Made by a program: the position numbers and the translations under genes
Notes under the pieces: generated by a model
Databases searched by the model: none
What the model was told of the DNA's origin: nothing
The model's input: the letters and a program-made list of their open reading frames with translations, nothing else
Part shown: positions 24,100-32,874 of the stretch, piece by piece
Numbering within the stretch: position 1 is the first letter of the stretch
Layout of the letters: every line of letters begins with the position of its first letter
Assembly: GCA_008123405.1 (NCBI GenBank)
Contig: VSSA01000002.1
Location: forward strand, 344,294 to 408,293
Source: Nocardioides sp. BGMRC 2183
Lineage (GTDB): Bacteria > Actinomycetota > Actinomycetes > Propionibacteriales > Nocardioidaceae
Length of the DNA: 64,000 bases
Reading direction: 5' to 3'

Positions 24100-26094
24100 A
24101 TGGTGCTCGAATCGGTCCTTGCCCCGCTGCGCCTCGGCTCGGCCACACTCCGCAACCGGGTGGTCACGACCGCGCACATGACCGGGTACGCCGAACAGGG
24201 CCTGGTCGGCGACACCCTTGTCGACTACCTCGTCGCCCGGGCGCGCGGAGGAGTCGGTCTGATCATCACCGAGGCCGGGGCCGTCCACGAGACCTATCGG
24301 CCCGCGTCCTTTCAACTCTATCGGGAGGACGTGGTCCCGGGTCTCGAGCGCCTGGCTGACGCCGTGCACGCGGAAGGCGCGGTCGTCTTCGGGCAGGCCA
24401 ACCATGGTGGCGCGGCCTCACCCCCGCTGCCCGAGGGTCGTCCTGCACTGTCGCCGTCCGACAACGACGGCATCTACGGCGCGCCGGCGCGGGCGATGTC
24501 GCGCGCTGAGATCACCGAGATCCAGGACGCCTTCGTGCACGCCGCGCGGGTCTTCTCCGATGCCGGTCTCGACGGGTGCGAGGTGCACGGGGCGCATCAC
24601 TACCTGGTCAACCACTTTCTCTCCCCGCTCTACAACCGGCGCACGGACGAGTACGGCGGCTCAACAGAGAACCGGCTGCGCTTCGTCGCCGAGATCCTTG
24701 AGCAGATACGCGAGGCGACCCGAACCGGTTTCGTGCTCGGGATCCGACTCAGTGCGGACGTCGGTCCGGGAGGCCTCGACCCGCAGGGCCTGCTCGATGT
24801 CGGGCGAGCGCTGGCCGACCGCGGCCTGATCGACTACGTCGGGTTCTCGCTCGGGGGGCGGACGCCGGAGTCGTTCCCGTTGATGACCGGCGGCATGGAG
24901 CGTCCGGCCGGCTACGAGCTGGAGTGGAACGAGCTGCCCTCACGGGGGCTGAGCGTCCCGACGTTGGTGACCGGTCGCTACCGCACTCTCGCCGAGGCAG
25001 ATGCCGCGATCGTGTCCGGTGCCGCGGACCTCATCGGGATGACCCGCGCGCACATCGCCGACCCGGAGATCGTCCGCAAGACGACCGCGGGGCAGGCCGA
25101 TCGGGTGCGTCCGTGCATCGGCTGCAACGAATGTGTGCGCGCGATCATCACTCAGGGGGCGATCCGGTGCGCGGTCAACCCGGCGCTGCCGCGGGGCGGT
25201 GGAACCGAGGATCTTCCGGAGCCCGCCCGGCGGCGCCGTCGGGTCACCGTGGTCGGTGCCGGACCGGCTGGACTCGAGGCCGCGCGGGCTGCGGCTGTGG
25301 CCGGGCATGACGTCACGCTCCTGGAAGCGTCGACACGGATCGGTGGGCTGGCACGGCGGGCCTCCGAGCGGATCCCGAACGCGGGAGGCACCGCGCAGGC
25401 CATCGCCTGGACCGGGCGCGAGATCGCGCGACTCGGTGTGGAGCTGCGGCTGGGAGTATTCGCAGATCGGGCCGAGGTACAGGGCACCCACCCGGACGTG
25501 GTGATCGCGGCCACCGGATCCACGCCGCGGCGCGGTGCGCGCCAGGTCGCCCGCCCCGGCGTGAGCGTGCCAGGTGGCGAGCTGCCGCACGTCGTGGCGG
25601 CGGCGGAGGCACTGGAGATGCGGGACTTCCCCGACAGTGTCGTGGTCGTCGACGAGCTGGGCGACTATCCGGCGATCGCCATTGCCGAGTTGCTGATCGT
25701 CGGCGGCAGCACGGTCCACTTCGTGACGTCGCTCCCCTCCCTCGGCTATCCGATCGAGGCGACCGGGCGCCCGAGCCTCGCGCTCGCCCGGCTGCGTCCC
25801 ACGGGCCGCCTGATCGTGCACCCTTTGTCGATGGTGGCGGTGGTGGGTCGCGACGAGGTCCTGGTCGAGGACCTGCTCGGCCACGTCACCCACGCCGTAC
25901 CGGCGGGTCTGGTCGTCATGGTCACCCGGCCGACGCCGAATCGGCCGGGCTGGCTCGATGACCTGGGGGTCCCGGTGGAGTACGTCGGCGACGCGGTCCT
26001 CCCGCGGTCGTACAAGACCGCTGTGCGCGAGGGGTACGTGGCCGGAAGCCGCATCGAAGAACTGGCTCAACGCCTCGTGGAGGTCGGGATATGA
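24100..26094 (+). CDS. Fe-S/FMN/FAD NADH:flavin oxidoreductase, paralogue, 664 aa
   Basis: Same architecture as the gene before it: FMN barrel (residues about 1-330, with HGAHHYLVNHFLSPLYN and RTDEYGGSTENRLRF), a cluster site, and an FAD domain from about residue 382 (VTVVGAGPAGLEAARAAAVAGH). The cluster cysteines are 339, 342, 345 and 357, that is Cys-x2-Cys-x2-Cys-x11-Cys, one residue shorter between the second and third than the classical pattern. The partial gene at 1-933 follows this shorter spacing. The ATG at 24100 is 14 bases after the previous stop, without an obvious ribosome site, so coupling is likely. Its stop overlaps the lyase start (ATGA). Confidence 0.9.
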   Translation: MVLESVLAPLRLGSATLRNRVVTTAHMTGYAEQGLVGDTLVDYLVARARGGVGLIITEAGAVHETYRPASFQLYREDVVPGLERLADAVHAEGAVVFGQANHGGAASPPLPEGRPALSPSDNDGIYGAPARAMSRAEITEIQDAFVHAARVFSDAGLDGCEVHGAHHYLVNHFLSPLYNRRTDEYGGSTENRLRFVAEILEQIREATRTGFVLGIRLSADVGPGGLDPQGLLDVGRALADRGLIDYVGFSLGGRTPESFPLMTGGMERPAGYELEWNELPSRGLSVPTLVTGRYRTLAEADAAIVSGAADLIGMTRAHIADPEIVRKTTAGQADRVRPCIGCNECVRAIITQGAIRCAVNPALPRGGGTEDLPEPARRRRRVTVVGAGPAGLEAARAAAVAGHDVTLLEASTRIGGLARRASERIPNAGGTAQAIAWTGREIARLGVELRLGVFADRAEVQGTHPDVVIAATGSTPRRGARQVARPGVSVPGGELPHVVAAAEALEMRDFPDSVVVVDELGDYPAIAIAELLIVGGSTVHFVTSLPSLGYPIEATGRPSLALARLRPTGRLIVHPLSMVAVVGRDEVLVEDLLGHVTHAVPAGLVVMVTRPTPNRPGWLDDLGVPVEYVGDAVLPRSYKTAVREGYVAGSRIEELAQRLVEVGI

Positions 26095-27005
26095 ACGACG
26101 GTGTGCAGCGCTGCGAGGTGGTCGAGGTCGGCCCACGCGATGGGCTGCAGAACGAGGCAACCATCCTCTCCGCGGAGGACAAGGTGCGTTTCATCGAGCT
26201 CGCCATAGCCGCGGGCGTACGGCGGATGGAGGCGGTCTCGTTCGTACGCCCGGACGCGGTGCCCCAGATGGCTGACGCCGAGAAGGTCATGGCGCTGGTC
26301 CCGGACCGGGCAGACGTGACCTACGTCGGACTCGTCCTCAACCGACGCGGGTTCGACCGAGCCGTGGCGTCCGGTGTCGACGAGATCAACCTGGTGATCG
26401 CGGCGAGCGAGTCCTTCAACCGGCGCAACCAGAACGCCGGCACCGAGGAGCTCGCCGTCATGGTCGAGGAGGTGCTGGGCGAGGCGGTCGCCGCAGGAGT
26501 GCCGGCCTCGGTCACCATCGCCACCGCATTTGGCTGTCCTTTCGAGGGGGAGGTGGCGACCGATGTCGTGATCGACCTGGCCCGGCGTGCCAGTGCCGCC
26601 GGGGCGGGAGAGATCGCGATCGCGGACACGATCGGGGTCGGAGTCCCGCGCCAGGTGCGTGACCTGGTCACGGGCATCCGGACGGTGAGCGACGCACGGC
26701 TGCGCGCTCACTTTCACAACACTCGCAACACCGGCTATGCCAACGCGATCGTCGCCGTCGATGCCGGCGTCGGTGTGCTCGACGCCAGCATCGGCGGCAT
26801 CGGGGGCTGCCCCTTCGCGCCCCGCGCCACCGGCAACATCGCGACCGAGGACCTCGTCTATCTGCTCGACCGCTCGGGCATCGACAGTGGACTCGGGCTC
26901 CCCGCCCTGGTGACCGCCGCGGAGTTCATCGGCGAGCGGCTGGGCAAGGCCGTACCGTCCCTGGTCTCCAGGGCCGGGGGATTTCCTCGAGGAGACGACA
27001 CATGA
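26091..27005 (+). CDS. Hydroxymethylglutaryl-CoA lyase-like enzyme (DRE-TIM family), 304 aa
   Basis: Aldol-type cleavage of a 3-hydroxy-3-methyl acyl-CoA to acetyl-CoA (or a homologue) and a ketone or acid. The N-terminal VVEVGPRDGLQNE is the DRE-type metal/catalytic motif, HFHNTRNTGYANAI holds the metal-binding histidines, and GGIGGCPFAPRATGN carries the active-site loop cysteine (Cys240) of HMG-CoA lyases. Length is normal. Coupled by four-base overlaps to both neighbours. In this setting it may cleave a beta-hydroxy-beta-methyl thioester arising from a methyl-branched substrate, either as part of leucine/terpenoid-type breakdown or as a dedicated lyase. Confidence 0.88.
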   Translation: MNDGVQRCEVVEVGPRDGLQNEATILSAEDKVRFIELAIAAGVRRMEAVSFVRPDAVPQMADAEKVMALVPDRADVTYVGLVLNRRGFDRAVASGVDEINLVIAASESFNRRNQNAGTEELAVMVEEVLGEAVAAGVPASVTIATAFGCPFEGEVATDVVIDLARRASAAGAGEIAIADTIGVGVPRQVRDLVTGIRTVSDARLRAHFHNTRNTGYANAIVAVDAGVGVLDASIGGIGGCPFAPRATGNIATEDLVYLLDRSGIDSGLGLPALVTAAEFIGERLGKAVPSLVSRAGGFPRGDDT

Positions 27006-27436
27006 GCACAGGCCCGACACCGACAACCAACCTGCCCGTGGTTCCGGAGAGCCATCGCGATCTCACCCGGCTGTTGACGGCAAGCCTGGCCACCGTGATG
27101 CCCGACGACTCGATCCAAGTGACCGCGATCGCCTTCCACTTCGACGAGGCCAGCGGGATGTTCCAGATCTCGCTCAACGATGTGCGCCAGAAGGCGCGCA
27201 ACCTGCGCCGGAACCCCGCCGCGACGCTGTTCCTCATCGACCCGGAGAACAAGTACCGGACGCTCGAGGTGCGGGCCGAGGCTCGTCTCGAGCCGGACCC
27301 CGACTTCCGGTTCGCGGCCTTCGCAGGGACTCGCTACGGCCACGACTTCCACGACCTCGACGCGCCGGGACAGACCCGCAGCAAGGTCACGTTCGTGCCC
27401 CGGCGCATCGTGGCCACCGACATCACGCCGGGCTGA
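27002..27436 (+). CDS. Pyridoxamine 5'-phosphate oxidase-fold protein (PPOX class, possibly F420-dependent), 144 aa
   Basis: Small split-barrel flavin/F420-binding protein. It shows the family pattern ASLATVMPDDSIQVTAIAFHF, the SLNDVRQKARNLRRNPAATLFLIDPE helix-strand unit and the YRTLEVRAEARLEPDP strand. Actinobacterial members reduce enones, quinones or biliverdin with F420H2 or use heme/FMN. Last gene of the 20474 operon, with an ATGA overlap to the lyase gene. Its stop overlaps the tail of the convergent P450 gene by 14 bases, so no terminator fits between them. Confidence 0.8.
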   Translation: MSTGPTPTTNLPVVPESHRDLTRLLTASLATVMPDDSIQVTAIAFHFDEASGMFQISLNDVRQKARNLRRNPAATLFLIDPENKYRTLEVRAEARLEPDPDFRFAAFAGTRYGHDFHDLDAPGQTRSKVTFVPRRIVATDITPG

Positions 27437-28661
27437 CCGATCCCTGTTGCTCGGCTGCGGTGGCCCCGGACCGTTGTACGTTCAGGGACCGTAGGCCGTA
27501 GGTGCTGAACCCGGTCCGCGGCTCCGGCTCCCCGGCGACCTCCAGGTCGGGGAGGTGGTCAATCACGTGCTCGACGGCGATCTGGATCTCCAGCTTGGCC
27601 AGGGCCTCGCCGATGCAGCGGTGGCGGCCGTAGCCGAACGTCAGGTGCCGGTGGACGCCGTCCCGCCCGGGGTCGAACCGCTCGGGATCCTCGAACCGGT
27701 CGGGGTCGAAGTTCCCGGCGCCGAAGGTCAGCATCACCTTCTCCTCCGGTCGGATTCGGACGCCGCGCACCTCGACCTCTGCCCGGGCTGTCCGGCCCAT
27801 GTTCCAGGCCGGTGGCGCGAGGCGCAGCGACTCGTCGATGACCGCGGGCAGCAGAGCCCGATCCGCCTTGAGGCGGTCGAACAGCCCGGGCTCGCTGAGC
27901 ACCCGGTGCAGCGTGTTGACGATACCGTCCACGGTCGTGCTGTGCCCGGCGATGATCAACGCGTTGGTGAGGCCGCGCAGCTGGTCGAGCGGGATCGGGC
28001 GCCCGTCGATCCGACCGTTGACGATCTCGCCGAGGATGTCGTCCCCGGGCCGGCCGATCCGTTGCTCCAGCTCGTCCATCACCACCTGCTCGACGGCGGC
28101 CGCCGCGCGTTTCGCGCGCTCCGGGTCGGAGCGGTCGCTGTTGGCGACCATCCACTCCTCGGTGATCTCCGAGACGTACTCCCATTGCTGCGCGAAGCCG
28201 AGGATCGCCGAGATCACCGACGTCGGCACCCGCCAGGCGACCTGCCGGACCAGATCGGCGGACCCGGTATGTACCAGGTCGGCGAACGCGTCCGCGACGA
28301 TCGCCTCGATCTGAGGCCGCCAGGCTGCGAGCCGGCGCGGGGTGAAGTGCGGCATCACATGTTTGCGCCACGCAGTGTGCACCGGTGGGTCCAGCTCGGC
28401 GGGGATCGACCGCACCGCCATCGCCGGAGCAGGGATGTTGTGCCCCTTCTCGACGGTGAAGGTCTCCCAGTCGTTCGCGGCACTGGTGATGTCGTCGTAC
28501 TTGGTCAGGGCCCAGTAGCCGCCGACAGCATCGGTCCACGCCACCGGGGTCTCCCGCTGGATCGAGCGCAGGGTCTCGAAGAGATGCGGCGCCAGGTTCG
28601 GGTCGGTGTTGTCAAACTCGATCCGATGGGCGTCGTGGTGGTCATCGGTCCTGGTGGACAT
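27423..28661 (-). CDS. Cytochrome P450, 412 aa
   Basis: Class I P450, paralogue of the one at 5721-6911. Landmarks: FDNTDPNLAPHLF near the start, ELDPPVHTAWRKHVMPHF, PTSVISAILGF, I-helix AGHSTTVDG, ExxR in ESLR, and LTFGYGRHRCIGEALAKLE with heme ligand Cys349. The ATG at 28661 shares one base with the stop of the epimerase gene upstream (TGATG), so the two are coupled. A P450-type ferredoxin gene is divergently transcribed just beyond, at 29849. The I-helix acid/alcohol pair is HST, so an unusual proton relay or non-hydroxylating chemistry is possible. Confidence 0.92.
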   Translation of the reverse strand: MSTRTDDHHDAHRIEFDNTDPNLAPHLFETLRSIQRETPVAWTDAVGGYWALTKYDDITSAANDWETFTVEKGHNIPAPAMAVRSIPAELDPPVHTAWRKHVMPHFTPRRLAAWRPQIEAIVADAFADLVHTGSADLVRQVAWRVPTSVISAILGFAQQWEYVSEITEEWMVANSDRSDPERAKRAAAAVEQVVMDELEQRIGRPGDDILGEIVNGRIDGRPIPLDQLRGLTNALIIAGHSTTVDGIVNTLHRVLSEPGLFDRLKADRALLPAVIDESLRLAPPAWNMGRTARAEVEVRGVRIRPEEKVMLTFGAGNFDPDRFEDPERFDPGRDGVHRHLTFGYGRHRCIGEALAKLEIQIAVEHVIDHLPDLEVAGEPEPRTGFSTYGLRSLNVQRSGATAAEQQGSVSPA

Positions 28662-29782
28662 CAGCGGCCTCGTTCGTCGACGGTGAGGGAGGGGATCTTC
28701 GGGTGGGGCATGGCATGGGCCGTCGCCAACGGCTCGTCGGGAGCAACGGCGCGGACGGCGGCGCAGGCGTCGCGCCACGCTGCCAGCAGCCGGTCCTCGT
28801 GGTCGTAGTCGAAGCGGGCGTTGTAGGCCGGGTACGTCGCCGCCGTGGGCGGGTTGGCGTGCAGCCAGTCGACCGTCTCCGCCAGCGCGGTGTCGGCGTC
28901 GATGACCTCCTGATAGCCCAGCAGCCGCTTGGCCTTCGACGCGTCCACCAGCACATGGGGCGCGGCAGTCGGCGCGAGGAGCTCGCCCATCGCCGATGGG
29001 GCAAGCTCGCTGGGCATGCCGATGAACTCCATCTCCGCCCCGAGGAGCATCGCGATCCGCTCCGCCCACTGCCGGGTGGTGTGTTGGTCGTCATCGGCCA
29101 CGTTGAAGGCCTGCCCCGCCGCGATGGCGGGTGAGTCCAGGACCTTCAGCAACACCTCGGCCGCGTTGCGGGCCGCGCAGCGGGTGATGATCCAGAGGCC
29201 GTTGTCGGGCAGGATCATCCGGCGGCGTTCGTCGGCGATCCGCTTCATCACCGACCACTCCCACGGGACGATGTTCCGCGGGCCGTAGATCTGGGAGTAG
29301 CGCACCATTGTCGCGCCGAAGCCGCCAGCGGCCCCCACCCGGAACACCTCGCGCTCGGCAGCCACGATCTTGGCGGCAAACGGCGAGACCGGCTGGTAGG
29401 CGTCCGCGAGCTGGGCGTCCTCGCGAGCCAGGACCGGCATTCCGTACGGACGGCTGTCGGCGGGGTCCAGGAATCCGCGGTAGACGGGGACCCCCCCGAC
29501 GCCCACGAATTGGGCGCATCGTCCCGAGAAGGTCTGCGCGATGGTCCGCAACCGTCCGTAGAGACCGAACACGACGTCCCACTCGCGACTGGCGGTCGCC
29601 TTGTCGAGGGTCTCGCGGAAGTGCGGGTCTGCGTGCAGGTGCTCGACGTCGGGCAGGTCCGGTGGCTCGTGGACGCCCCGGTGGAGAACTGTCACCTCGT
29701 AGCCACGGTCCAGCAACCCCTGGAGCAGATGCGGACCTGTCGGACCGGTGCCACCGATGACGAGCGCGCGGTTCATAACCAT
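28661..29782 (-). CDS. Atypical NAD-dependent epimerase/dehydratase-family protein, 373 aa
   Basis: Extended-SDR fold with an N-terminal nucleotide site (LVIGGTGPTGPHLLQGLLDRGYEV). It keeps VRYSQIYGPRNIVPWEW and FNVADDDQ regions but shows no YxxxK at the usual place (the segment reads SPFAAKIVAAERE), so the standard sugar-epimerase chemistry is doubtful. A same-length paralogue lies at 43351-44472; both end in PSLTVDERGR. The start may be ATG 29782 or ATG 29776. There is no ribosome site, and TAATAT on the minus strand just upstream looks like a -10 box, which points to a leaderless message. Coupled to the P450 gene. Confidence 0.8.
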   Translation of the reverse strand: MVMNRALVIGGTGPTGPHLLQGLLDRGYEVTVLHRGVHEPPDLPDVEHLHADPHFRETLDKATASREWDVVFGLYGRLRTIAQTFSGRCAQFVGVGGVPVYRGFLDPADSRPYGMPVLAREDAQLADAYQPVSPFAAKIVAAEREVFRVGAAGGFGATMVRYSQIYGPRNIVPWEWSVMKRIADERRRMILPDNGLWIITRCAARNAAEVLLKVLDSPAIAAGQAFNVADDDQHTTRQWAERIAMLLGAEMEFIGMPSELAPSAMGELLAPTAAPHVLVDASKAKRLLGYQEVIDADTALAETVDWLHANPPTAATYPAYNARFDYDHEDRLLAAWRDACAAVRAVAPDEPLATAHAMPHPKIPSLTVDERGR

Positions 29783-29795
29783 ACGATATTAGATT
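29777..29795. promoter_or_regulatory. Candidate 19-bp operator (site h) between epimerase/P450 and ferredoxin genes
   Basis: AACCATACGATATTAGATT overlaps the start codon region of the epimerase gene and could control both divergent units. Confidence 0.6.
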
Positions 29796-29848
29796 AATGT
29801 GGTGACGGCCACCCTGGAGGTGGGCCAACCGCGACGGAGGGAAGATTG

Positions 29849-30043
29849 ATGAGCAGAGTCCGGATCGACTCCAGTGCCTGCGTGGGACACGGTCAGTGCG
29901 CGATGATGGCGCCGGAGGTGTTCGACCTGGATGCCGAGGGCTATGCGCAGCTTCTCGTCGATGGGGACCTGGACGACCAGGGGGAGGTCGACTCCCGGAA
30001 CGCGGCGTCGGCCTGTCCCGAGCAGGCCATCGTCGTGGAGTGA
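29849..30043 (+). CDS. P450-type small ferredoxin, Cys-x2-His-x2-Cys...Cys ligand pattern, 64 aa
   Basis: One-cluster electron carrier for cytochrome P450s. Ligand candidates are Cys11, Cys17 and Cys56, with His14 in the position that holds a fourth cysteine in 4Fe-4S proteins (CVGHGQC, then ACPEQAI). This three-cysteine pattern suits a 3Fe-4S cluster or a 4Fe-4S with a non-cysteine ligand, as known for mycobacterial P450 ferredoxins. The ATG at 29849 has GGAGG 8 bases upstream. It is the only ferredoxin in the window and could serve all four P450s; no ferredoxin reductase is present. Confidence 0.9.
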   Translation: MSRVRIDSSACVGHGQCAMMAPEVFDLDAEGYAQLLVDGDLDDQGEVDSRNAASACPEQAIVVE

Positions 30044-30102
30044 CGCGGGGCACGCGAAGCAGTGGTGCTGCTCCCGGCGCCGTCGGGGCCTATCCTTGCC
30101 GG

Positions 30103-30597
30103 ATGCCTGACGAGCGCGACCTGGGCGAGGTGCTGCACGACCGCCTGCTGGCCGAGGGGATCGTCGCCCCCGACGCGGCCGATCGAACCGATCTGGTCGT
30201 CAATCTCACCCGGTTCTACAACCGCCTCAGTCAGGACTCCGAGTCGGTTCAGCGGCCTTTGGGGTGGAGCTGGGCCGGCTTCCGGATCATGAACCTGCTC
30301 TGGGCGGCGGGGCCGATGGAGTCGCGCCAGCTGGGGCGGCTGGCGGGGTCGTCGCGGGCGACCATCTCCAGTCTGCTTAACACCCTCGAACGTGACGGAC
30401 TTGTCGCGCGTGATCGCAGCGAGACGGACCGGCGCCAGGTGTTGGTGCGGCTGACAGAGGAAGGCAGCGCCCGGTTGCGGGCCGGTCTGCATGCCCAGGC
30501 CGAGCGTGACCGGGCTTGGTTCGGCGTGCTCACGAGCAGTGAGCAGCAGACCCTGCGCGATCTGCTCCGCAAGCTCGCGGATCAGCGCGTTCCGTGA
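30103..30597 (+). CDS. MarR-family transcriptional regulator, 164 aa
   Basis: Winged-helix regulator. The core shows GWSWAGFRIMNLLWAAGPMESRQLGRLAG, the recognition helix SSRATISSLLNTLERDGLV and the wing RSETDRRQVLVRLTEEG. The first 35 residues form an N-terminal dimerisation helix. Its own start is ATG 30103 (TATCCT ten bases upstream may be a -10 box and no clear ribosome site is seen). It sits between the ferredoxin and the E1 gene, so it may control either or respond to an aromatic-acid or CoA-ester ligand, as MarR proteins often do. No MarR operator could be identified with confidence. Confidence 0.88.
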   Translation: MPDERDLGEVLHDRLLAEGIVAPDAADRTDLVVNLTRFYNRLSQDSESVQRPLGWSWAGFRIMNLLWAAGPMESRQLGRLAGSSRATISSLLNTLERDGLVARDRSETDRRQVLVRLTEEGSARLRAGLHAQAERDRAWFGVLTSSEQQTLRDLLRKLADQRVP

Positions 30598-30698
30598 ATC
30601 GGGGCTGAGCCGGCACTCACCGAATCGCGGCCTTGGTGCGCCTCCCGATGTCGTGGATCGGGGCGTTGTCGCGTCCGGCGGTTGGGCGGCCTTCCGAA

Positions 30699-30717
30699 TA
30701 CCAATCAATGATTGTTT
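30699..30717. promoter_or_regulatory. Candidate 19-bp operator (site i) before the fused E1 gene
   Basis: TACCAATCAATGATTGTTT, containing the perfect palindrome CAATCA-A-TGATTG at 30702-30714. It lies 48 bases before the E1 start. Confidence 0.55.
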
Positions 30718-30764
30718 AATGAAGGGGCCGAACCGACACTCGGCTACCGACGAGAGGGGCCACG

Positions 30765-32774
30765 ATGACCGATCTCCAGCAGCACCCGAGCACCGTCCTG
30801 AGCGATCGGACGGACCTTGCCCACCTCCACCGCGAGATGTTGCGGATTCGGAAGTTCGAAGAGCGGGCGTCTGTGCTCTATCGCGACGGCGTGATCCGCG
30901 GATTCGTCCACCTCTCGATCGGCCAGGAAGCGGTGCCGGTCGGCGCCGCCGCCGCGCTCCGGCCCGACGACGTGATCACCTCGACACACCGCGGTCACGG
31001 CCATGTCCTGGCCAAGGGTCTGGACGTCACCGGCGCGTTCGCCGAGCTGTTCGGCCGGGAGACCGGCACGAACCACGGCCGCGGTGGGTCCATGCACATC
31101 GCGGATCCCGGCCTGGGCATCTTCGGCGCCAACGGCATCGTGGGCGCCGGTGTGCCGATCGCCGCAGGTGCTGCCACCGCCGCGCTGCTCCGCGGTGACG
31201 GGAAGGTCGCGGTCTCGTTCTTTGGGGATGGCGCCACCAGCACCGGCGCCTTCCACGAGGGCGCCACACTCGCGGGGGACTGGCGGCTGCCCCTGGTGAT
31301 GCTGTGCGAGAACAATCAGTTCTCTGAGTTCACCGGCACGCACATGAAGCGGCCCGAGCTGATGGAGGCTCGGGCCGCGGCGTACGGGATGACCTTCCAC
31401 CGCATCGACGGCAACGACGTGGTCGCGATGGCGGACGCGATGGACCGGATCGTGGCGGACGTCCGCAACGGCAGCGGGCCGGCGTTCGTCGAGGCGGTGA
31501 CCTTCCGGTCGCGCGGCCACTACGAAGGAGATCAGCTGAAGTACCGCGACCAGGTGCTTGCCGACGCCTGGGCCGAGCGCGACCCGATCCTGCTGGCCGA
31601 GCGACGGCTGGAGGCCGAGGGCTGGGCACCGGCCCGGATCGCGGCCGTGCGTGACGGGGTCGACGCCGAGGTCGACTCCGCGGTCGAGGCAGCCCTCGCA
31701 GGGCCCGAGCCCTCGCGCGGGGCGTTGTTCGACTACGTCGGCGCATCCCCGCGAGCGGTCGTGGAGAAGCCCCTACCGACCGGCGAACAGGCGCTGGAGC
31801 CGACTCGTTATAGCCGCGCGGTGAAGGCCGCGCTGCGGTACGAGCTCGCGACCGACCCGTCGGTCTTCGTGGCCGGCATCGACGTCGGTGAGGGCGGCAA
31901 CGTCTTCGGTCTCACCCGTGGACTTGCGGCGGAGTTTCCGGACCGGGTCCGGGACACGCCGATCGCGGAGTCGGCGATCATCGGTGCCGGTGTCGGGGCC
32001 GCGATGGCCGGCATGCGGCCGGTCATGGAGATCATGTACGCCGACTTCCTCGGCGTCTGCCTCGACCAGATCATGAACCAGGCGGCCAAGCTGCGCTACA
32101 TGACCGGCGGCAAGGTCGAGGTCCCACTCACCATCCGCACACAGTTCGGTGCGGGTAGGTCGTCGGGTGCCCAGCACTCGCAGAGCATCGAGGCGATGCT
32201 GGCGCACATCCCCGGCCTGCAGGTGGTGATGCCGTCGACCCCGGCCGACGCCTACGGGTTGCTGCGCAGCGCCATCCGGTCCGACGGGCCGGTCGTCGTG
32301 ATCGAGCACCGACTCCTCTACGAGAAGTCCGGCCCCGGGTTCCCTGAGGACCACCTGGTGCCGATCGGCAAGGCCGCCGTGCTGCGCGAGGGCACCGATC
32401 TGACCATCGTGGCGGTCTCGCGGATGGCGCGCGAGAGCCTGGCTGTCGCTGAGGAACTCGCAGCAGAGGGCATCTCGATCGAGGTCATCGACCTTCGCAC
32501 GGTGGCGCCGATCGACTGGGAGACCGTGCTCGGCTCGTTGGCCAAGACCAATCGTCTCGTCGTCGCCCACGAGGCCGTCGCGGATTTCGGCATCGGGGCC
32601 GAGATCGCGGCGCGAGCGGTCGACGAAGGGTTCTGGACACTCGATGCCCCGGTGGTCCGGGTGGCGGCTCCCTTCACCCCGGCGCCGTATGCGCCCGCGC
32701 TGGAGCGCGAGTGGGTCGTCGGCAAGGCGGAGATCGCCGATGGTGTACGCCGCACGCTCGACAGCGCCCCGTAG
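30765..32774 (+). CDS. Thiamine-diphosphate-dependent dehydrogenase E1, alpha and beta subunits fused, 669 aa
   Basis: Residues about 20-320 are an E1-alpha domain (LRIRKFEERASVLYRDG; TPP/metal motif GDG at 154-156 through Asn183). Residues about 345-665 are an E1-beta/transketolase domain (SRAVKAALRYELATDPSVF, then RTQFGAGRSSGAQHSQS, and EVIDLRTVAPIDW). Such enzymes decarboxylate 2-oxo acids (pyruvate, branched-chain) or cleave acetoin-like acyloins and pass the acyl unit to a lipoyl E2. The fusion is complete and in frame. No E2 or E3 gene is in the window, so it either uses a distant partner or works alone on an acyloin or diketone. The ATG follows GAGGGG. Monocistronic or with readthrough to the lipoprotein gene. 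Confidence 0.88.
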   Translation: MTDLQQHPSTVLSDRTDLAHLHREMLRIRKFEERASVLYRDGVIRGFVHLSIGQEAVPVGAAAALRPDDVITSTHRGHGHVLAKGLDVTGAFAELFGRETGTNHGRGGSMHIADPGLGIFGANGIVGAGVPIAAGAATAALLRGDGKVAVSFFGDGATSTGAFHEGATLAGDWRLPLVMLCENNQFSEFTGTHMKRPELMEARAAAYGMTFHRIDGNDVVAMADAMDRIVADVRNGSGPAFVEAVTFRSRGHYEGDQLKYRDQVLADAWAERDPILLAERRLEAEGWAPARIAAVRDGVDAEVDSAVEAALAGPEPSRGALFDYVGASPRAVVEKPLPTGEQALEPTRYSRAVKAALRYELATDPSVFVAGIDVGEGGNVFGLTRGLAAEFPDRVRDTPIAESAIIGAGVGAAMAGMRPVMEIMYADFLGVCLDQIMNQAAKLRYMTGGKVEVPLTIRTQFGAGRSSGAQHSQSIEAMLAHIPGLQVVMPSTPADAYGLLRSAIRSDGPVVVIEHRLLYEKSGPGFPEDHLVPIGKAAVLREGTDLTIVAVSRMARESLAVAEELAAEGISIEVIDLRTVAPIDWETVLGSLAKTNRLVVAHEAVADFGIGAEIAARAVDEGFWTLDAPVVRVAAPFTPAPYAPALEREWVVGKAEIADGVRRTLDSAP

Positions 32775-32790
32775 GAAGCGCCGGCCGGAT

Positions 32791-32809
32791 AACCAAGCAC
32801 TCCGAGGTT
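32791..32809. promoter_or_regulatory. Candidate 19-bp operator (site j) upstream of the second binding-lipoprotein gene
   Basis: AACCAAGCACTCCGAGGTT has perfect outer arms AACC/GGTT but poor inner arms. First of two copies before 32906. Confidence 0.45.
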
Positions 32810-32847
32810 GTCCCGTCCCGAATTCGTCGGCGCTGAGCCTTGTAGGG

Positions 32848-32861
32848 GTGATGGGTATCAC
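32848..32861. promoter_or_regulatory. CRP/GlxR-like site GTGA-N6-TCAC
   Basis: GTGATGGGTATCAC is a perfect palindrome with 5-bp arms, matching the actinobacterial CRP core. It lies just upstream of operator site k and the lipoprotein start. Confidence 0.5.
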
Positions 32862-32874
32862 TGTAAAGTCCAGT

